In this document: positions 1-9,258 of the stretch, in pieces | How positions within the stretch are numbered: the first letter of the stretch is position 1 | How the letters are laid out: each line of letters starts with the position of its first letter | Translations under genes and position numbers: made by a program | The notes under the pieces: generated by a model | Seen by the model: only the letters and a program-made list of their open reading frames with translations | Told to the model about the DNA's origin: nothing | Databases searched by the model: none | NCBI GenBank assembly: GCA_947586835.1 | Contig: CANPXT010000009.1 | Coordinates: 1-60,377, forward strand | Source: an uncultured Alphaproteobacteria bacterium | Lineage (GTDB): Bacteria > Pseudomonadota > Alphaproteobacteria > CAAHEQ01 > UBA3637 | DNA: 60,377 nucleotides | Direction: 5' to 3'

Positions 1-38
1 ATATCACTTTTAATTTCTTCTTGTAACAACCCAAGTTC

Positions 39-71
39 GGGCGACGTTTCCACGCCGCCCGTTCTTTTTTT
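39..71 (+). terminator. Rho-independent terminator of an upstream gene
   Basis: An 8-bp stem with one mismatch (GGGCGACG against CGCCGCCC, loop of 6) is followed by a T-rich run. It presumably ends a gene lying before the window; no coding region is visible in bases 1-38. Confidence 0.7.
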
Positions 72-108
72 GTGTAGAGAAAAATATCACCCATCTTTAT
101 AAAAACAG

Positions 109-137
109 TTGTCAAACACAGATATTTTTTCTATAAT
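109..137 (+). promoter_or_regulatory. Sigma-70-type promoter for the first gene
   Basis: TTGTCA and TATAAT are separated by exactly 17 bases, about 40 bases before the start codon at 180. A purine-rich ribosome binding site (AGGAAAGGA) lies in between. Confidence 0.75.
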
Positions 138-179
138 GCATTTGTTAATCGATTTTTAAAGTCAGGAAAGGATTTTATC

Positions 180-989
180 ATGGAAAAAAAATATCATGTT
201 ATTTGTATTAAATGGGGACCCACTTATTATGGTCCGGATGATGTGAACAAACTCTGTTCCATGATTAAACGAAATACAAAATATAAAATTGATTTTCATT
301 GCTTTACCGAATATCCCGAAGGATTAACGCCTGATATTATTGTGCATCCGTTGCCGGAATTCACAAATGTTAATCCGGCCGAAAAAGAGTGGGCGCAAAA
401 ATTTACTTATCGCAAAGAAGCTGCTTTATGTGATGATCACTTGGGCGGTCTCGAGGGGAAAAGAGTGTTCTTTTTCGATTTGGATTCATTAATCGTCGGT
501 AATTTAGATGAGTTTTTTGAATATCCCAAAGATGATTTGTTTTACATTATTAACGATTGGCATTCCAAAGGTGATAAAATCGGTCAAGCCAGTTGTTATT
601 CCTTTGTTGTCGGCACATTAGGCTATATTAAAAGATATTTTGAGGAACACCCCAAAGAGGTGGTTGAAAGATTTCGAACGGCATCACAGGAATATTTATC
701 CCATAAAGTAATTGAAAAATGGGGAAAATTAAATTTTTGGCCGGATAATTGGTTTAAAAGCTTTCGTTTTCATTGTCTGCCAAAATGGTACCTTCGCTCG
801 TTTGTCGAACCTAAAATACCGGATGTGAAGGGTTTGAAAATGATTGCTTTTCACGGTTATCCCGATTTGGAAGATGCTTCGAAAGGAATCTGGTGTTCGA
901 ATCCGACGGATAAAAAATATCCCCGCGGAATTAAAAAATTATATAAACACCTGAAACCAACCCCGTGGATTAAAGATTATTGGAAATAA
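180..989 (+). CDS. Glycosyltransferase-like protein
   Basis: A 269-residue soluble protein with no signal peptide. The segment FFFDLDSLIVGNLDEF (about residues 97-112) resembles the DxD metal/nucleotide-sugar motif and the following strand of GT-A fold glycosyltransferases such as GT8. The C-terminus ends with PWIKDYW, after an FHG motif at about residues 223-225 that is often found near the end of such enzymes. The donor and acceptor cannot be read from the sequence. It has its own promoter and a good ribosome binding site, and its stop codon directly abuts the convergent mutL stop with no spacer or terminator. Family assignment is by motif only; it could be an uncharacterised GT-A-like family. 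Confidence 0.6.
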   Translation: MEKKYHVICIKWGPTYYGPDDVNKLCSMIKRNTKYKIDFHCFTEYPEGLTPDIIVHPLPEFTNVNPAEKEWAQKFTYRKEAALCDDHLGGLEGKRVFFFDLDSLIVGNLDEFFEYPKDDLFYIINDWHSKGDKIGQASCYSFVVGTLGYIKRYFEEHPKEVVERFRTASQEYLSHKVIEKWGKLNFWPDNWFKSFRFHCLPKWYLRSFVEPKIPDVKGLKMIAFHGYPDLEDASKGIWCSNPTDKKYPRGIKKLYKHLKPTPWIKDYWK

Positions 990-2855
990 TTATTTTTTTC
1001 GTCCGAATAAACGCTCAATATCGTTGAGTTTAAGTTCAATGTAGGTGGGACGTCCGTGAATGCATTGTCCGGCGGTCGAACAGTGTTCCATTTGACGCAG
1101 CAGTGCGTTCATTTCATCGATTGTTAAAACGCGCCCGGCACGAACGGAGCCGTGACAGGCAATGCGTGCGCAAATATCTTTAATTTTGTCTTTCAATAAA
1201 ATGGTATCGTCATATTCCGAAATCGTATCGACTAAATCTTGTACGAGTTTTTGAATATCGGTTTGCGATAACAGTGCCGGAATTTCACGTACGGCAACAC
1301 AATCTCGTCCGAAAGTATCTATCACAAAACCCATGTCTTTTAACTCATTGGCACGCTGATTTAATATCATTGTTTCATCAGGGGATAAGGCAATTACTTC
1401 CGGAATGAGAAGAAGCTGCGTTTGTGCATGATTGGCCATATTTTGCGCCAGTTTTTCATAGGTTAAACGCTCATGCGCCGCATGTTGATCGGTAATGATG
1501 ATGCTGTCCAACGTTTGCGAAACGATGTAAGTTTTATGCAGTTGCGCTTTGGCATATCCCAACGGCGGAAAAGTTTCGCTTTGATCTTTGTTTTCTTGCG
1601 GGGGTGAATCGTTCGGATTGAGATTGGGTTGAGATTCGGAAAACGCGGATGTCGGTGTTGTTTTGTCGGGCATATCTTTTTTCACACTGTATCCGATATG
1701 CGGTAATGTATAATCGGTTGCCCATTGAGACGGAACAACATCGGAAACGGAATCGGACATCATTTGCATTTGCCGATTGTTTTCAAATATCCGCTGATGT
1801 TTGGGAGACGGAAAAGAGGAAGGTTGACTTTTTTCCAGTGCTCCGATACCGATGGCGGAAGAAGTTTTAAAGCCGCTTTGAGCTAAGGCATTGCGAATGG
1901 CAGCCACTAAAAATCCGCGAATTTTGGCACTTTCTTTAAAACGAACTTCAATTTTTGCCGGATGAACGTTAACATCAACATTTTCATTGGAAAGCTTTAA
2001 AAATAAGGCAAGAACAGGATAGGAATCGTGCCCGATTAATCCTTGATATGCGCCGCGAACGGCTCCGATAATAATTTTATCGCGAATGAAACGACCGTTA
2101 ACGAATAAATACTGTTCGGTTCCGGTGGAACGGGTATAAGTCGGCAAACTGACAAAGCCTTGTAAAGCCATATCTTCATAAACTTCATTAATCGGTACGG
2201 CATTTTCGTGAAACGATTTTCCGATAACTTGCGCAACGCGATCAAACAGTGTCGGTACAATCGGATAATTTAAAATCTGCCTTTTATCATCGGATAAAAT
2301 AAATTGTATGTGCGGATAAGCCATGGCAATACGATTGATAATTTCTTTCACGCTTAAATATTCGCTTTGATCCGATTTTAAAAACTTTAATCGGGCCGGT
2401 GTGGCAAAAAACAACTCTTTCACTTCAACCGTGGTGCCGATCGGATGTGCTGTCAGCATCGGTGGAAACTTCTGTCCGCCTTCAACTTTTATGTTCCATG
2501 CTTCCGCCGAATCAGGTGTGCGCGACGAAATACTTAATTTGGCAACCGATCCGATTGAGGGCAGTGCCTCACCGCGAAATCCCAAAAAATTAATTTCAAA
2601 TAAGTCATCATGCGGTAATTTGCTGGTGGCATGTCGTTCAACGGCTAACGAGAGTTCCTCTTTGGTCATACCTTTTCCGTTATCCGTTACGGAAAAAAAG
2701 GTCTTACCGCCGTTTTGAATTTTAATATCAATTCGAGTGGCACCGGCATCAACGGCATTTTCAATCAATTCTTTTAAGGCGGAAGAGGGGCGCTCCACAA
2801 CTTCACCCGCTGCGATTTGATTAATTAAATTTTGCGGTAACAATCGAATGGACAT
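990..2855 (-). CDS. mutL: DNA mismatch repair protein MutL
   Basis: A 621-residue MutL, the matchmaker ATPase of methyl-independent mismatch repair. The N-terminal GHKL ATPase motifs are intact: ELIENAVDAGA (about 29-39), DNGKGM (about 58-63) and GFRGEALPSIG (about 92-102). The C-terminal domain carries the endonuclease motif DQHAAHERLTYE (about residue 456), matching DQHA(X)2E(X)4E, plus the later CHGSVRAG and CIHGRP zinc-site motifs. This is therefore a nicking-type MutL, not the endonuclease-less enterobacterial type, as expected for an alphaproteobacterium without MutH. It lies 14 bases after pgi and is probably the last gene of the lspA-lipoprotein-pgi-mutL transcript. Confidence 0.96.
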   Translation of the reverse strand: MSIRLLPQNLINQIAAGEVVERPSSALKELIENAVDAGATRIDIKIQNGGKTFFSVTDNGKGMTKEELSLAVERHATSKLPHDDLFEINFLGFRGEALPSIGSVAKLSISSRTPDSAEAWNIKVEGGQKFPPMLTAHPIGTTVEVKELFFATPARLKFLKSDQSEYLSVKEIINRIAMAYPHIQFILSDDKRQILNYPIVPTLFDRVAQVIGKSFHENAVPINEVYEDMALQGFVSLPTYTRSTGTEQYLFVNGRFIRDKIIIGAVRGAYQGLIGHDSYPVLALFLKLSNENVDVNVHPAKIEVRFKESAKIRGFLVAAIRNALAQSGFKTSSAIGIGALEKSQPSSFPSPKHQRIFENNRQMQMMSDSVSDVVPSQWATDYTLPHIGYSVKKDMPDKTTPTSAFSESQPNLNPNDSPPQENKDQSETFPPLGYAKAQLHKTYIVSQTLDSIIITDQHAAHERLTYEKLAQNMANHAQTQLLLIPEVIALSPDETMILNQRANELKDMGFVIDTFGRDCVAVREIPALLSQTDIQKLVQDLVDTISEYDDTILLKDKIKDICARIACHGSVRAGRVLTIDEMNALLRQMEHCSTAGQCIHGRPTYIELKLNDIERLFGRKK

Positions 2856-2869
2856 AAATTTTTATTCCT

Positions 2870-4483
2870 TTATTTATGTTTTAACACATTTCTTTTTTGT
2901 CGGACGGTTTGAATGAGCGCATTGGTGGAAGAATCGTGATGAAGCGGTTGACTTGAATCGATAAGTTCCGTTAAAACGTTTTTCGCCAACTGTTTTCCGA
3001 GCTCAACGCCGAATTGATCAAAGCTGTTTACGTTCCACAAAACACCTTCGGTAAACACTTTATGTTCATATAAAGCAATTAAGGCCCCGAAAGTATAAGG
3101 CGTGATTTTTTCAATCAGAATTGTATTGCTCGGTCGATTGCCGGAGAAGGTTCGAAACGGAATGAGCTTTTCATCAACGCCTTGCGCACGGAGTTCATCG
3201 GCGGTTTTTCCGGTCATCAGTGCTTCGGGTTGAGCAATAAAATTCGCCAGTAAAATATCATGTTGTCCGACAGCTTCATTCAGTGAAAAAACAGGCGCGA
3301 TAAAATCAGTCGGAATGAGATGCGTACCTTGATGGATGAGCTGATAAAACGAATGTTGTCCGTTTGTGCCTGCCGCTCCGAACAGAACGGGACCGGTTGA
3401 AAGCGTGACGGCATTCCCCGTTTTTTGAACGCTTTTGCCGTTGCTTTCCATATCCAGTTGCTGTAAATAAGCCGGCAGACGATGCAAATATTGATCGTAA
3501 GGTAAAACGGCATAAGATTCGGCGCCTAAATAAGAAGCATACCATGCACCGATAATGCCAAGAATAACTGGCAGATTTTTTTCAAACGGCATTTCTTGAA
3601 AATGCTTATCCATGGCATGTGCGCCGGCTAACATTTCCGTAAAACGCGTATAACCGATTCCGATCATGAGCGATAAGCCGATGGCAGACCAAAGCGAATA
3701 ACGCCCGCCGACGAAATCCCAAAAAATAAACATATTTTCAGGATTGATTCCAAAAGCTTTAACGCCTTCTGTGTTAGTTGAAACGGCAACAAAATGCTTT
3801 TCAATAGCTTTTTCGCCCAGTTTTTGCACCACCCAATTGCGCGCCGTTTGCGCGTTTGTCAGTGTTTCTTGCGTGGTAAATGTTTTGGAAGAAATAATAA
3901 AAAGCGTTGTTTCGGGATTACATTTTTTCAATGTTTCGGCAATATCCGTTCCATCAACATTGGAAACAAAATGAAAGCGAAGCGAATCGATGCGATAGAA
4001 TGCCAAAGCATCATGCGCCATGGCCGGACCTAAGTCGGAACCGCCGATACCGATATTAACGACATCGGTTACAGCTTTTCCCGTTGCCCCTTTCCAAGAG
4101 CCGTCACGTACTTGGTCGGAAAAGTGATGCATTTGTTCCAACACACGATTAATTTCGGGCATAACATCTTTGCCGTCAACATAAATCGGATGATTATCCC
4201 GATTGCGCAGCGCTGTATGCAATACGGCGCGATTTTCGGTTGTATTGATTTTTTCACCTTGCATCATGGCATTGATTTTTTCTTTTAAATGCGCTTCTTT
4301 TGCCCATTGTAACAAAAGAGTCATTGTTTCATCGGTAATGAGATTTTTGGAATAATCCAATAAAATTTGATTTTCAAATGAAGCGGAAAATTTTTGAAAA
4401 CGATTTTGATCTTCCTGAAAAGCCTTACGTAAATTTATTTTTTGAATGGTTTTGGCATGATCGGCTAAGGTGGTATGAATCAT
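2870..4483 (-). CDS. pgi: Glucose-6-phosphate isomerase
   Basis: A 537-residue phosphoglucose isomerase interconverting glucose-6-phosphate and fructose-6-phosphate in glycolysis and gluconeogenesis. The family motif [14 protein letters not shown] is present near residue 200, [11 protein letters not shown] near 143-153, and the C-terminal signature [14 protein letters not shown] near residue 480. Length matches the large bacterial Pgi type. It sits between the small lipoprotein gene (26 bases upstream) and mutL (14 bases downstream) on the same strand. Confidence 0.96.
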   Translation of the reverse strand: MIHTTLADHAKTIQKINLRKAFQEDQNRFQKFSASFENQILLDYSKNLITDETMTLLLQWAKEAHLKEKINAMMQGEKINTTENRAVLHTALRNRDNHPIYVDGKDVMPEINRVLEQMHHFSDQVRDGSWKGATGKAVTDVVNIGIGGSDLGPAMAHDALAFYRIDSLRFHFVSNVDGTDIAETLKKCNPETTLFIISSKTFTTQETLTNAQTARNWVVQKLGEKAIEKHFVAVSTNTEGVKAFGINPENMFIFWDFVGGRYSLWSAIGLSLMIGIGYTRFTEMLAGAHAMDKHFQEMPFEKNLPVILGIIGAWYASYLGAESYAVLPYDQYLHRLPAYLQQLDMESNGKSVQKTGNAVTLSTGPVLFGAAGTNGQHSFYQLIHQGTHLIPTDFIAPVFSLNEAVGQHDILLANFIAQPEALMTGKTADELRAQGVDEKLIPFRTFSGNRPSNTILIEKITPYTFGALIALYEHKVFTEGVLWNVNSFDQFGVELGKQLAKNVLTELIDSSQPLHHDSSTNALIQTVRQKRNVLKHK

Positions 4484-4509
4484 AATTTTATCCTTTTAGT
4501 TATTGTTTT

Positions 4510-4695
4510 TTATTCGGATTTTTCACCTGTCGGTTGATTTTCCGTTGGTGTTTTGGCTTTGGGTAACACATAAAACTCAGGCGGCATCACAATAGATTTT
4601 CCGTCAACGATTTGCGTGCTTTCCAAAGGCGGCTTTGATTCGCTGCATGCATTGATAACAACAAGTAACGGTATAATAAACAGTATTTTTTTCAT
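4510..4695 (-). CDS. Small lipoprotein, possible BamF/DUF3035-like
   Basis: A 61-residue lipoprotein precursor. A hydrophobic signal ends in a lipobox-like VINAC with the lipidated Cys at residue 17, and the mature part is only about 45 residues, Pro/Lys-rich, with the motif IVMPPEFYVLPK. Its start overlaps the lspA stop by 4 bases (ATGA), so the two are translationally coupled. In alphaproteobacteria the gene after lspA often encodes the DUF3035 lipoprotein BamF of the outer-membrane assembly complex, whose conserved part contains a PPxFxLP-like segment. The position and motif suggest a minimal relative; this is inference and the protein is shorter than typical BamF. Confidence 0.6.
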   Translation of the reverse strand: MKKILFIIPLLVVINACSESKPPLESTQIVDGKSIVMPPEFYVLPKAKTPTENQPTGEKSE

Positions 4696-5159
4696 TTTTG
4701 TTCCTTCTTTTTTAAAAACAGTTTAAGAAATAAAAGACCCGCACCGCAACAAATAGCCGTGTCGGCTATGTTGAAAGCGGGCCAATGATAAGTATGATAA
4801 TAAAAGTCAAGAAAATCAATAACACTGCCGATACGCACGCGATCAATAACATTGCCGATCGCTCCGCCCAGCACCAGTGCCAAACAAGCTTGCACAAATT
4901 GATCGGATTCACGGGTAATCCAATAAACAATACCGATGCAAATAACAATCGAAAGCAAGCTTAACAAATAAGGGCCATAAGCATTATCAAGCGATAAAAA
5001 TGAAAAACTTACACCCTTATTATGGGTTAAATAGAAATTGAAAAAAGGCAGAACAGGTACGAATTGATGTTCTGACAAATGCATAACGGCAAGATATTTT
5101 GTCAGTTGATCCAGAATGATGGTCAGCGAGCAAATCAGATAAATCATATTTTTTCTCAT
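4692..5159 (-). CDS. lspA: Lipoprotein signal peptidase (signal peptidase II)
   Basis: A 155-residue integral membrane aspartic protease that removes signal peptides from prolipoproteins. Four hydrophobic segments are visible, and the two catalytic regions are present: NVIDRVRIGSVIDFLDFY and FNIADTAI, carrying the two essential aspartates. It has its own promoter immediately upstream (5168-5196); the predicted transcript start falls within a few bases of the ATG, and no ribosome binding site is visible, so it may be leaderless. The downstream lipoprotein gene overlaps its stop codon. Confidence 0.95.
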   Translation of the reverse strand: MRKNMIYLICSLTIILDQLTKYLAVMHLSEHQFVPVLPFFNFYLTHNKGVSFSFLSLDNAYGPYLLSLLSIVICIGIVYWITRESDQFVQACLALVLGGAIGNVIDRVRIGSVIDFLDFYYHTYHWPAFNIADTAICCGAGLLFLKLFLKKKEQK

Positions 5160-5167
5160 AATTGCAC

Positions 5168-5196
5168 ATCATATCATAAGAATTTTGAGTTGTCAT
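5168..5196 (-). promoter_or_regulatory. Promoter of the lspA-pgi-mutL operon
   Basis: Reading leftward, ATGACA and TATGAT are 17 bases apart, and the -10 ends 9 bases before the lspA ATG. The expected start point lies almost at the ATG, consistent with a leaderless or near-leaderless mRNA. Confidence 0.6.
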
Positions 5197-5240
5197 CTTT
5201 TTTTTGTTTCTTTTTTAAGATTATGTGTTATAATAAAGCT

Positions 5241-6902
5241 ATGGAACAAGAATTAAAGCGACCGGAAAGAAAAACGGCAGACGTGAAAGTAACCGATGCC
5301 GATATGATTTATTTTTCGTTGGGGCAAAAAGATTCGCGCCCGTTTGTTCTGCCCTCCGAACGGAATGATTATCGCTCCGATGAGCGAGCCGTTCGATTGG
5401 TCGAAGCTGTGCGAAGCGGTAAAGAATTATCCGGGTGTGATTTTGCCGGAATTAATCTCAAAGGAGCCGATTTATCGGGCGGTTTATTTGACGGGTGTAA
5501 TTTTAAAGGCGCTGTTTTTTATAAAACAAAAGCAGAAAATGCCGATTTTTCAAACTGTTGCTTTGATGAGGCTTATTTTGAAGACTCCGATTTGAGCGGA
5601 TGTGATTTTTCGGGCGCTACTTTTAAACGGGCATTTTTTAAGAATAACAAAACACAAAAAGCCTTTTTTGATGAAGAGAGTGAAAAATATTTAACGGAAC
5701 TTGAAAAAATCATTCACCTGATCGAAAGCGGGGAAATTGACATTCGCACGCTTTCAAAAGAAGATTTGATTTGTCTGGATGTGCGTCGGTTGGATTTTTC
5801 CAAAATTGATTTAACGGATATTGATTTATCCGTTTTTGCTTTGGACGGTATCAATTTATGCGGCACATATATTGATCCGAAACAGCTGATGAGTTTAAAC
5901 GGCTGGAACAGCTATTGTTTGGATGTGAGAAAAACAAAAGAAAAAACACGCGAGCGGTTATGCCGTAAAATAATGTTGGATCGGGAAGAAGCTCTTGAAA
6001 ATTATCGGCAAGAGCAATTAAAAAACAAAAAGAAAAAGGAAATTCAAACAAAAAACAATCGTCGTCCGAATAAAAAAGAGCCCGAGCGAGAAGAAAATCG
6101 TGCTTGGGGAATTCAAAAGTTTCATGAAGAACGGGTACAAAAAGAGGCCGAACATCAAAAACAACTGCAAGAAGAAGTTAAACAAAAACAGGTACAATTA
6201 AACAAGCAAAATATAACGGAAAATCAAGTCAAAACGGAATATCCGAAAGAAAAGAAAGAACAAAAAGAGGCATTTATCGAAAAGATTGATGACAAAAATG
6301 TTTTGAAAACAAGGCCGTACGTTGCGGAACAACAACTGAATGTACAATTAAGAAATCAAAAACTTGAGGACAAACAAACGGAAAAGACGCTTGATTTTGA
6401 TTTCCGAAAAAATGATTTTAAGAAAAATACTTTCATCGAAAAGGAAGCTGCTTTTACCGAAAAAGAAACTGTTTTTGCCGAAAAGGAAACGGTCGGTTCT
6501 TCCGGTAAAGTACCGCAGGCATCGGCAAAAGAAAATATCCCGAAAAATGAGCCCAAAGTCATTGTGTCCCATACCGAACCACAGGAAAAGAAAGCCGAAA
6601 TTAAAGTAACAAGCGAATTGGCTCGGCAGGAGGCATATTTTGCCGAACAAGAACGATTGTCGCGTCAGACAGAACTTGAACAAACAATGGAAATCCCACC
6701 GGTTTATGAAGAAATGCCGTTGCAACGGGAAAAACCGTTGAAACCCGTTAAACCGACTGATGATGAAGAAACTGTCCATGATTTAACCAATGCCGGATAT
6801 ACCATCGAAGAGATTTCACAAATCGTGCGGGAAAAAGGACCGATGCGTGTTATCACAAAAGCGCAGAATATGCGTCCGGTTAAAGGAAAAACGAAAGGAT
6901 AA
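5241..6902 (+). CDS. Pentapeptide-repeat protein with long charged coiled-coil tail
   Basis: A 553-residue cytoplasmic protein. Residues about 50-130 form pentapeptide repeats (units such as CDFAG, ADLSG, CNFKG, ADFSN, SDLSG), predicted to fold as a right-handed quadrilateral beta helix. A second short patch (LDFSKIDLTDIDLSVF) lies near 186-201. From about residue 230 the sequence becomes Lys/Glu/Gln-rich and likely coiled coil, including three repeats of (F)xEKExxF near 395-420. I chose the ATG at 5241: a TATAAT at 5229-5234 sits exactly where a leaderless transcript would start there, and an in-frame ATG at 5223 lies inside that promoter. The gene is 2 bases from the coupling ATPase gene, so the two are an operon. 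Function unknown; it could be a scaffold or adaptor for that ATPase (inference). Confidence 0.8.
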   Translation: MEQELKRPERKTADVKVTDADMIYFSLGQKDSRPFVLPSERNDYRSDERAVRLVEAVRSGKELSGCDFAGINLKGADLSGGLFDGCNFKGAVFYKTKAENADFSNCCFDEAYFEDSDLSGCDFSGATFKRAFFKNNKTQKAFFDEESEKYLTELEKIIHLIESGEIDIRTLSKEDLICLDVRRLDFSKIDLTDIDLSVFALDGINLCGTYIDPKQLMSLNGWNSYCLDVRKTKEKTRERLCRKIMLDREEALENYRQEQLKNKKKKEIQTKNNRRPNKKEPEREENRAWGIQKFHEERVQKEAEHQKQLQEEVKQKQVQLNKQNITENQVKTEYPKEKKEQKEAFIEKIDDKNVLKTRPYVAEQQLNVQLRNQKLEDKQTEKTLDFDFRKNDFKKNTFIEKEAAFTEKETVFAEKETVGSSGKVPQASAKENIPKNEPKVIVSHTEPQEKKAEIKVTSELARQEAYFAEQERLSRQTELEQTMEIPPVYEEMPLQREKPLKPVKPTDDEETVHDLTNAGYTIEEISQIVREKGPMRVITKAQNMRPVKGKTKG

Positions 6903-6904
6903 GA

Positions 6905-9136
6905 ATGGTTATCAGATGGGCGCCTGAAAAAGTATCAACCAGAAGCTGCTTAAAATGGTGGTCGTGGCGCGCTTTGCTGGGCTTTGTTTTGTTTTGGGCA
7001 TGTGCTTTGATTTGTTTTCCTTTATCTCAGGCCATTTCTTCTCATTTTGAAAGTAATATTTTAGAAATTTATGCTTCTTATTTCGGCAAAGTATTTAAAG
7101 GAAATTGGAGCTTACCGTTATGGGAATATTGGCGATGGTTTAAGCTTTTTTGTTTTAATGAACCACGCCATTTTAATTGGTATGATTTTGCGGCTTGGCG
7201 AGTTCCGTTAATTGCCATGGGTGCTTTTTTCTTTTATGAATTGTGGATTTGTTACATCAATCCTTATCATTTATTTCCGCAACGATTTGGGGACGGGCGT
7301 GAAGCTTCACCGAAAGATATTGAAAAAATGGGGCTGTATTCCGGAAAGCATTTATTGATTGGCATATTTGCCGATCGGAAAATGAAAATGCCGGATTGTC
7401 GGTCGGTTTTTTGTATCGGAGCACCCGGATCGGGCAAAACGACCGGTGTGATTATTCCTGCTATTTTGGAAGATCGGGATTCAACGCTCATTATTCATGA
7501 TCCGAAAGGAGAAATTGCAAAATTAACAAGCGGTTATCGTTCAACACTGGGTCCGGTCTTTAAAATGAATTGGATGGGAAAAGATAATTATGAAAAAGGA
7601 ATTTATTGGCCGTCGTGGAATCCGATGGGTGACGGTAATTTACCGTCATTACAAAACGGTCGGGAAGGGTATATCGATAACTTAATTTCTTTTTTAATTC
7701 CCGACGGTCCTTCCGGCACCGATCCGTATTGGGTTAAAACGGGACGGGGTTGCTTAACGGGATTGGCCGGCTATTTGTGTGGTAAGGTGGATCAAGCTAA
7801 GGCGAATGATTATTTTTTATCGCGCATAAAGCAGCAGACATTCGATGATGAAGATTATGAAATATTGATCAGCTATTATGAATCGATGCGAGATTTTCCC
7901 GAAGTTTTGGAAGCCAAGGAAAAAGCAAAGCAGCATAAAATTACGGCGCATAACTATTTGCCCGTCGGCACATGGGATTTAATTCCCGATGAATGGCAGG
8001 GACACGATGCCTGTTTTGCCATGTTGTTGGATATTATCAATACCGCGCAGATTCGATGTAACGCTGAAATTTCCGAACGACAAAAAAATCAGGATGTTAC
8101 GGCACTGGATTTAGATGCTTGGCAAATGATTTTTGAAAAAATTGTGTTGGAAACGGCTTATTACGGTTATGGTCGGCGTACGCTTTTGGAATTAAACCAA
8201 GTTTTAAGTTTGCCGGACAAACAAAGAGGATCGGTAATGTCAATGGCATTGTCGGGAGTGAATATTTTTAAAAATTCTGCCGTTCGGTGTCGCACCTCGT
8301 TAAACGACTTTAATTACGATCAGTTACGGGGAATTAAAGATGAAGAAACCGGACAATATAAGCCGGTAACCATTTATATGTCGGTGCCGTATGAAGATTT
8401 AAAATCGTCCGTTTTGTTAAGCACGCTGTTTATTAATATGGCAACACAGCATTTAATGTTGTATGGACCGAATGAAGGTAAAGTCGGCCCTTGTTCCGTC
8501 GGCTTTATTTTGGATGAGTTTCAACATATGCCTTCATTGGAGAGTATTACGGACGGTATTATTTTCGGGCGGGTGAAACAAAATAAGTTTTTGGTTTGCG
8601 TGCAGGATTGGCATCAAATTTCATCGAAATATAATGAAGAAACCACGCGTGTTATTATGAGTTCCGTTGCGGCAAAAATTATTAAACGGCATAATAATCC
8701 GGAGACAAGAAATATATTGACAAAAGGAATTGAAACATATACAAAAGTTGATAGAACTTCTTATGAACGGTCGTGGAGTTGGTTTGATTGGACAGGTCCG
8801 TTAGTGCCGGGTCCGAAGCAGGTAAAAGTGGGGTTTGATTTATATTTTCCGACAAAACGCAAAATTAAAACAATGTCCGATTCTCTTATAAGCGGCAGTA
8901 GTATTTTAAATATGCCTCCTAACAGGCAAATTGTTTTATATGCCGGACATTTAGATCGTCCGATCAACAAGGTAACAACGCCGCTGTATGATAAAGTGCC
9001 GGAATATAAGGAACGGGCAGCTTTAAAACCGGCGCCTGCCATTCCGTCTTATATTATCAGAAAAACCGATGAAATGGCCAGAATATCCGATTTACACGTT
9101 AAAACCGTCTTGTCGGATGAAGTGCCGTCTTCTTAA
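6905..9136 (+). CDS. Type IV secretion coupling ATPase (VirD4/TraG/DotL-like)
   Basis: A 743-residue membrane-bound ATPase of the VirD4/TraD superfamily, which recruits substrates to type IV secretion or conjugation channels. Two N-terminal membrane segments (about 23-45 and 98-118) precede the motor domain. Walker A is GAPGSGKTTG (about 172-181) and Walker B is FILDEFQHM (about 534-542), with the family segment IIHDPKGE after Walker A. An insertion of roughly 150 residues (about 285-440) between the Walker motifs is helical and carries little resemblance to canonical VirD4. No other secretion-system gene or relaxase is visible in this window, so it is an orphan here. A ribosome binding site (AAAGGA) lies within the end of the preceding gene. 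The family is certain; the transported substrate is unknown. Confidence 0.88.
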   Translation: MVIRWAPEKVSTRSCLKWWSWRALLGFVLFWACALICFPLSQAISSHFESNILEIYASYFGKVFKGNWSLPLWEYWRWFKLFCFNEPRHFNWYDFAAWRVPLIAMGAFFFYELWICYINPYHLFPQRFGDGREASPKDIEKMGLYSGKHLLIGIFADRKMKMPDCRSVFCIGAPGSGKTTGVIIPAILEDRDSTLIIHDPKGEIAKLTSGYRSTLGPVFKMNWMGKDNYEKGIYWPSWNPMGDGNLPSLQNGREGYIDNLISFLIPDGPSGTDPYWVKTGRGCLTGLAGYLCGKVDQAKANDYFLSRIKQQTFDDEDYEILISYYESMRDFPEVLEAKEKAKQHKITAHNYLPVGTWDLIPDEWQGHDACFAMLLDIINTAQIRCNAEISERQKNQDVTALDLDAWQMIFEKIVLETAYYGYGRRTLLELNQVLSLPDKQRGSVMSMALSGVNIFKNSAVRCRTSLNDFNYDQLRGIKDEETGQYKPVTIYMSVPYEDLKSSVLLSTLFINMATQHLMLYGPNEGKVGPCSVGFILDEFQHMPSLESITDGIIFGRVKQNKFLVCVQDWHQISSKYNEETTRVIMSSVAAKIIKRHNNPETRNILTKGIETYTKVDRTSYERSWSWFDWTGPLVPGPKQVKVGFDLYFPTKRKIKTMSDSLISGSSILNMPPNRQIVLYAGHLDRPINKVTTPLYDKVPEYKERAALKPAPAIPSYIIRKTDEMARISDLHVKTVLSDEVPSS

Positions 9137-9258
9137 TCGGATACCTTAAATTATTTTATATTCTTTCGGCTTTTTTTGGTTGCATTTATGAAGGTAAAAG
9201 ACCTAGTCAATTGTTTGATGTTTTTATAATTTCAAATTTATGACAGGGGAATTTTATC

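Noticed and set aside
37..45. The 9-base word TCGGGCGAC at the start also ends the window
   Set aside because: Considered as a circular-contig overlap, but nine bases are too few and the surrounding sequences differ.
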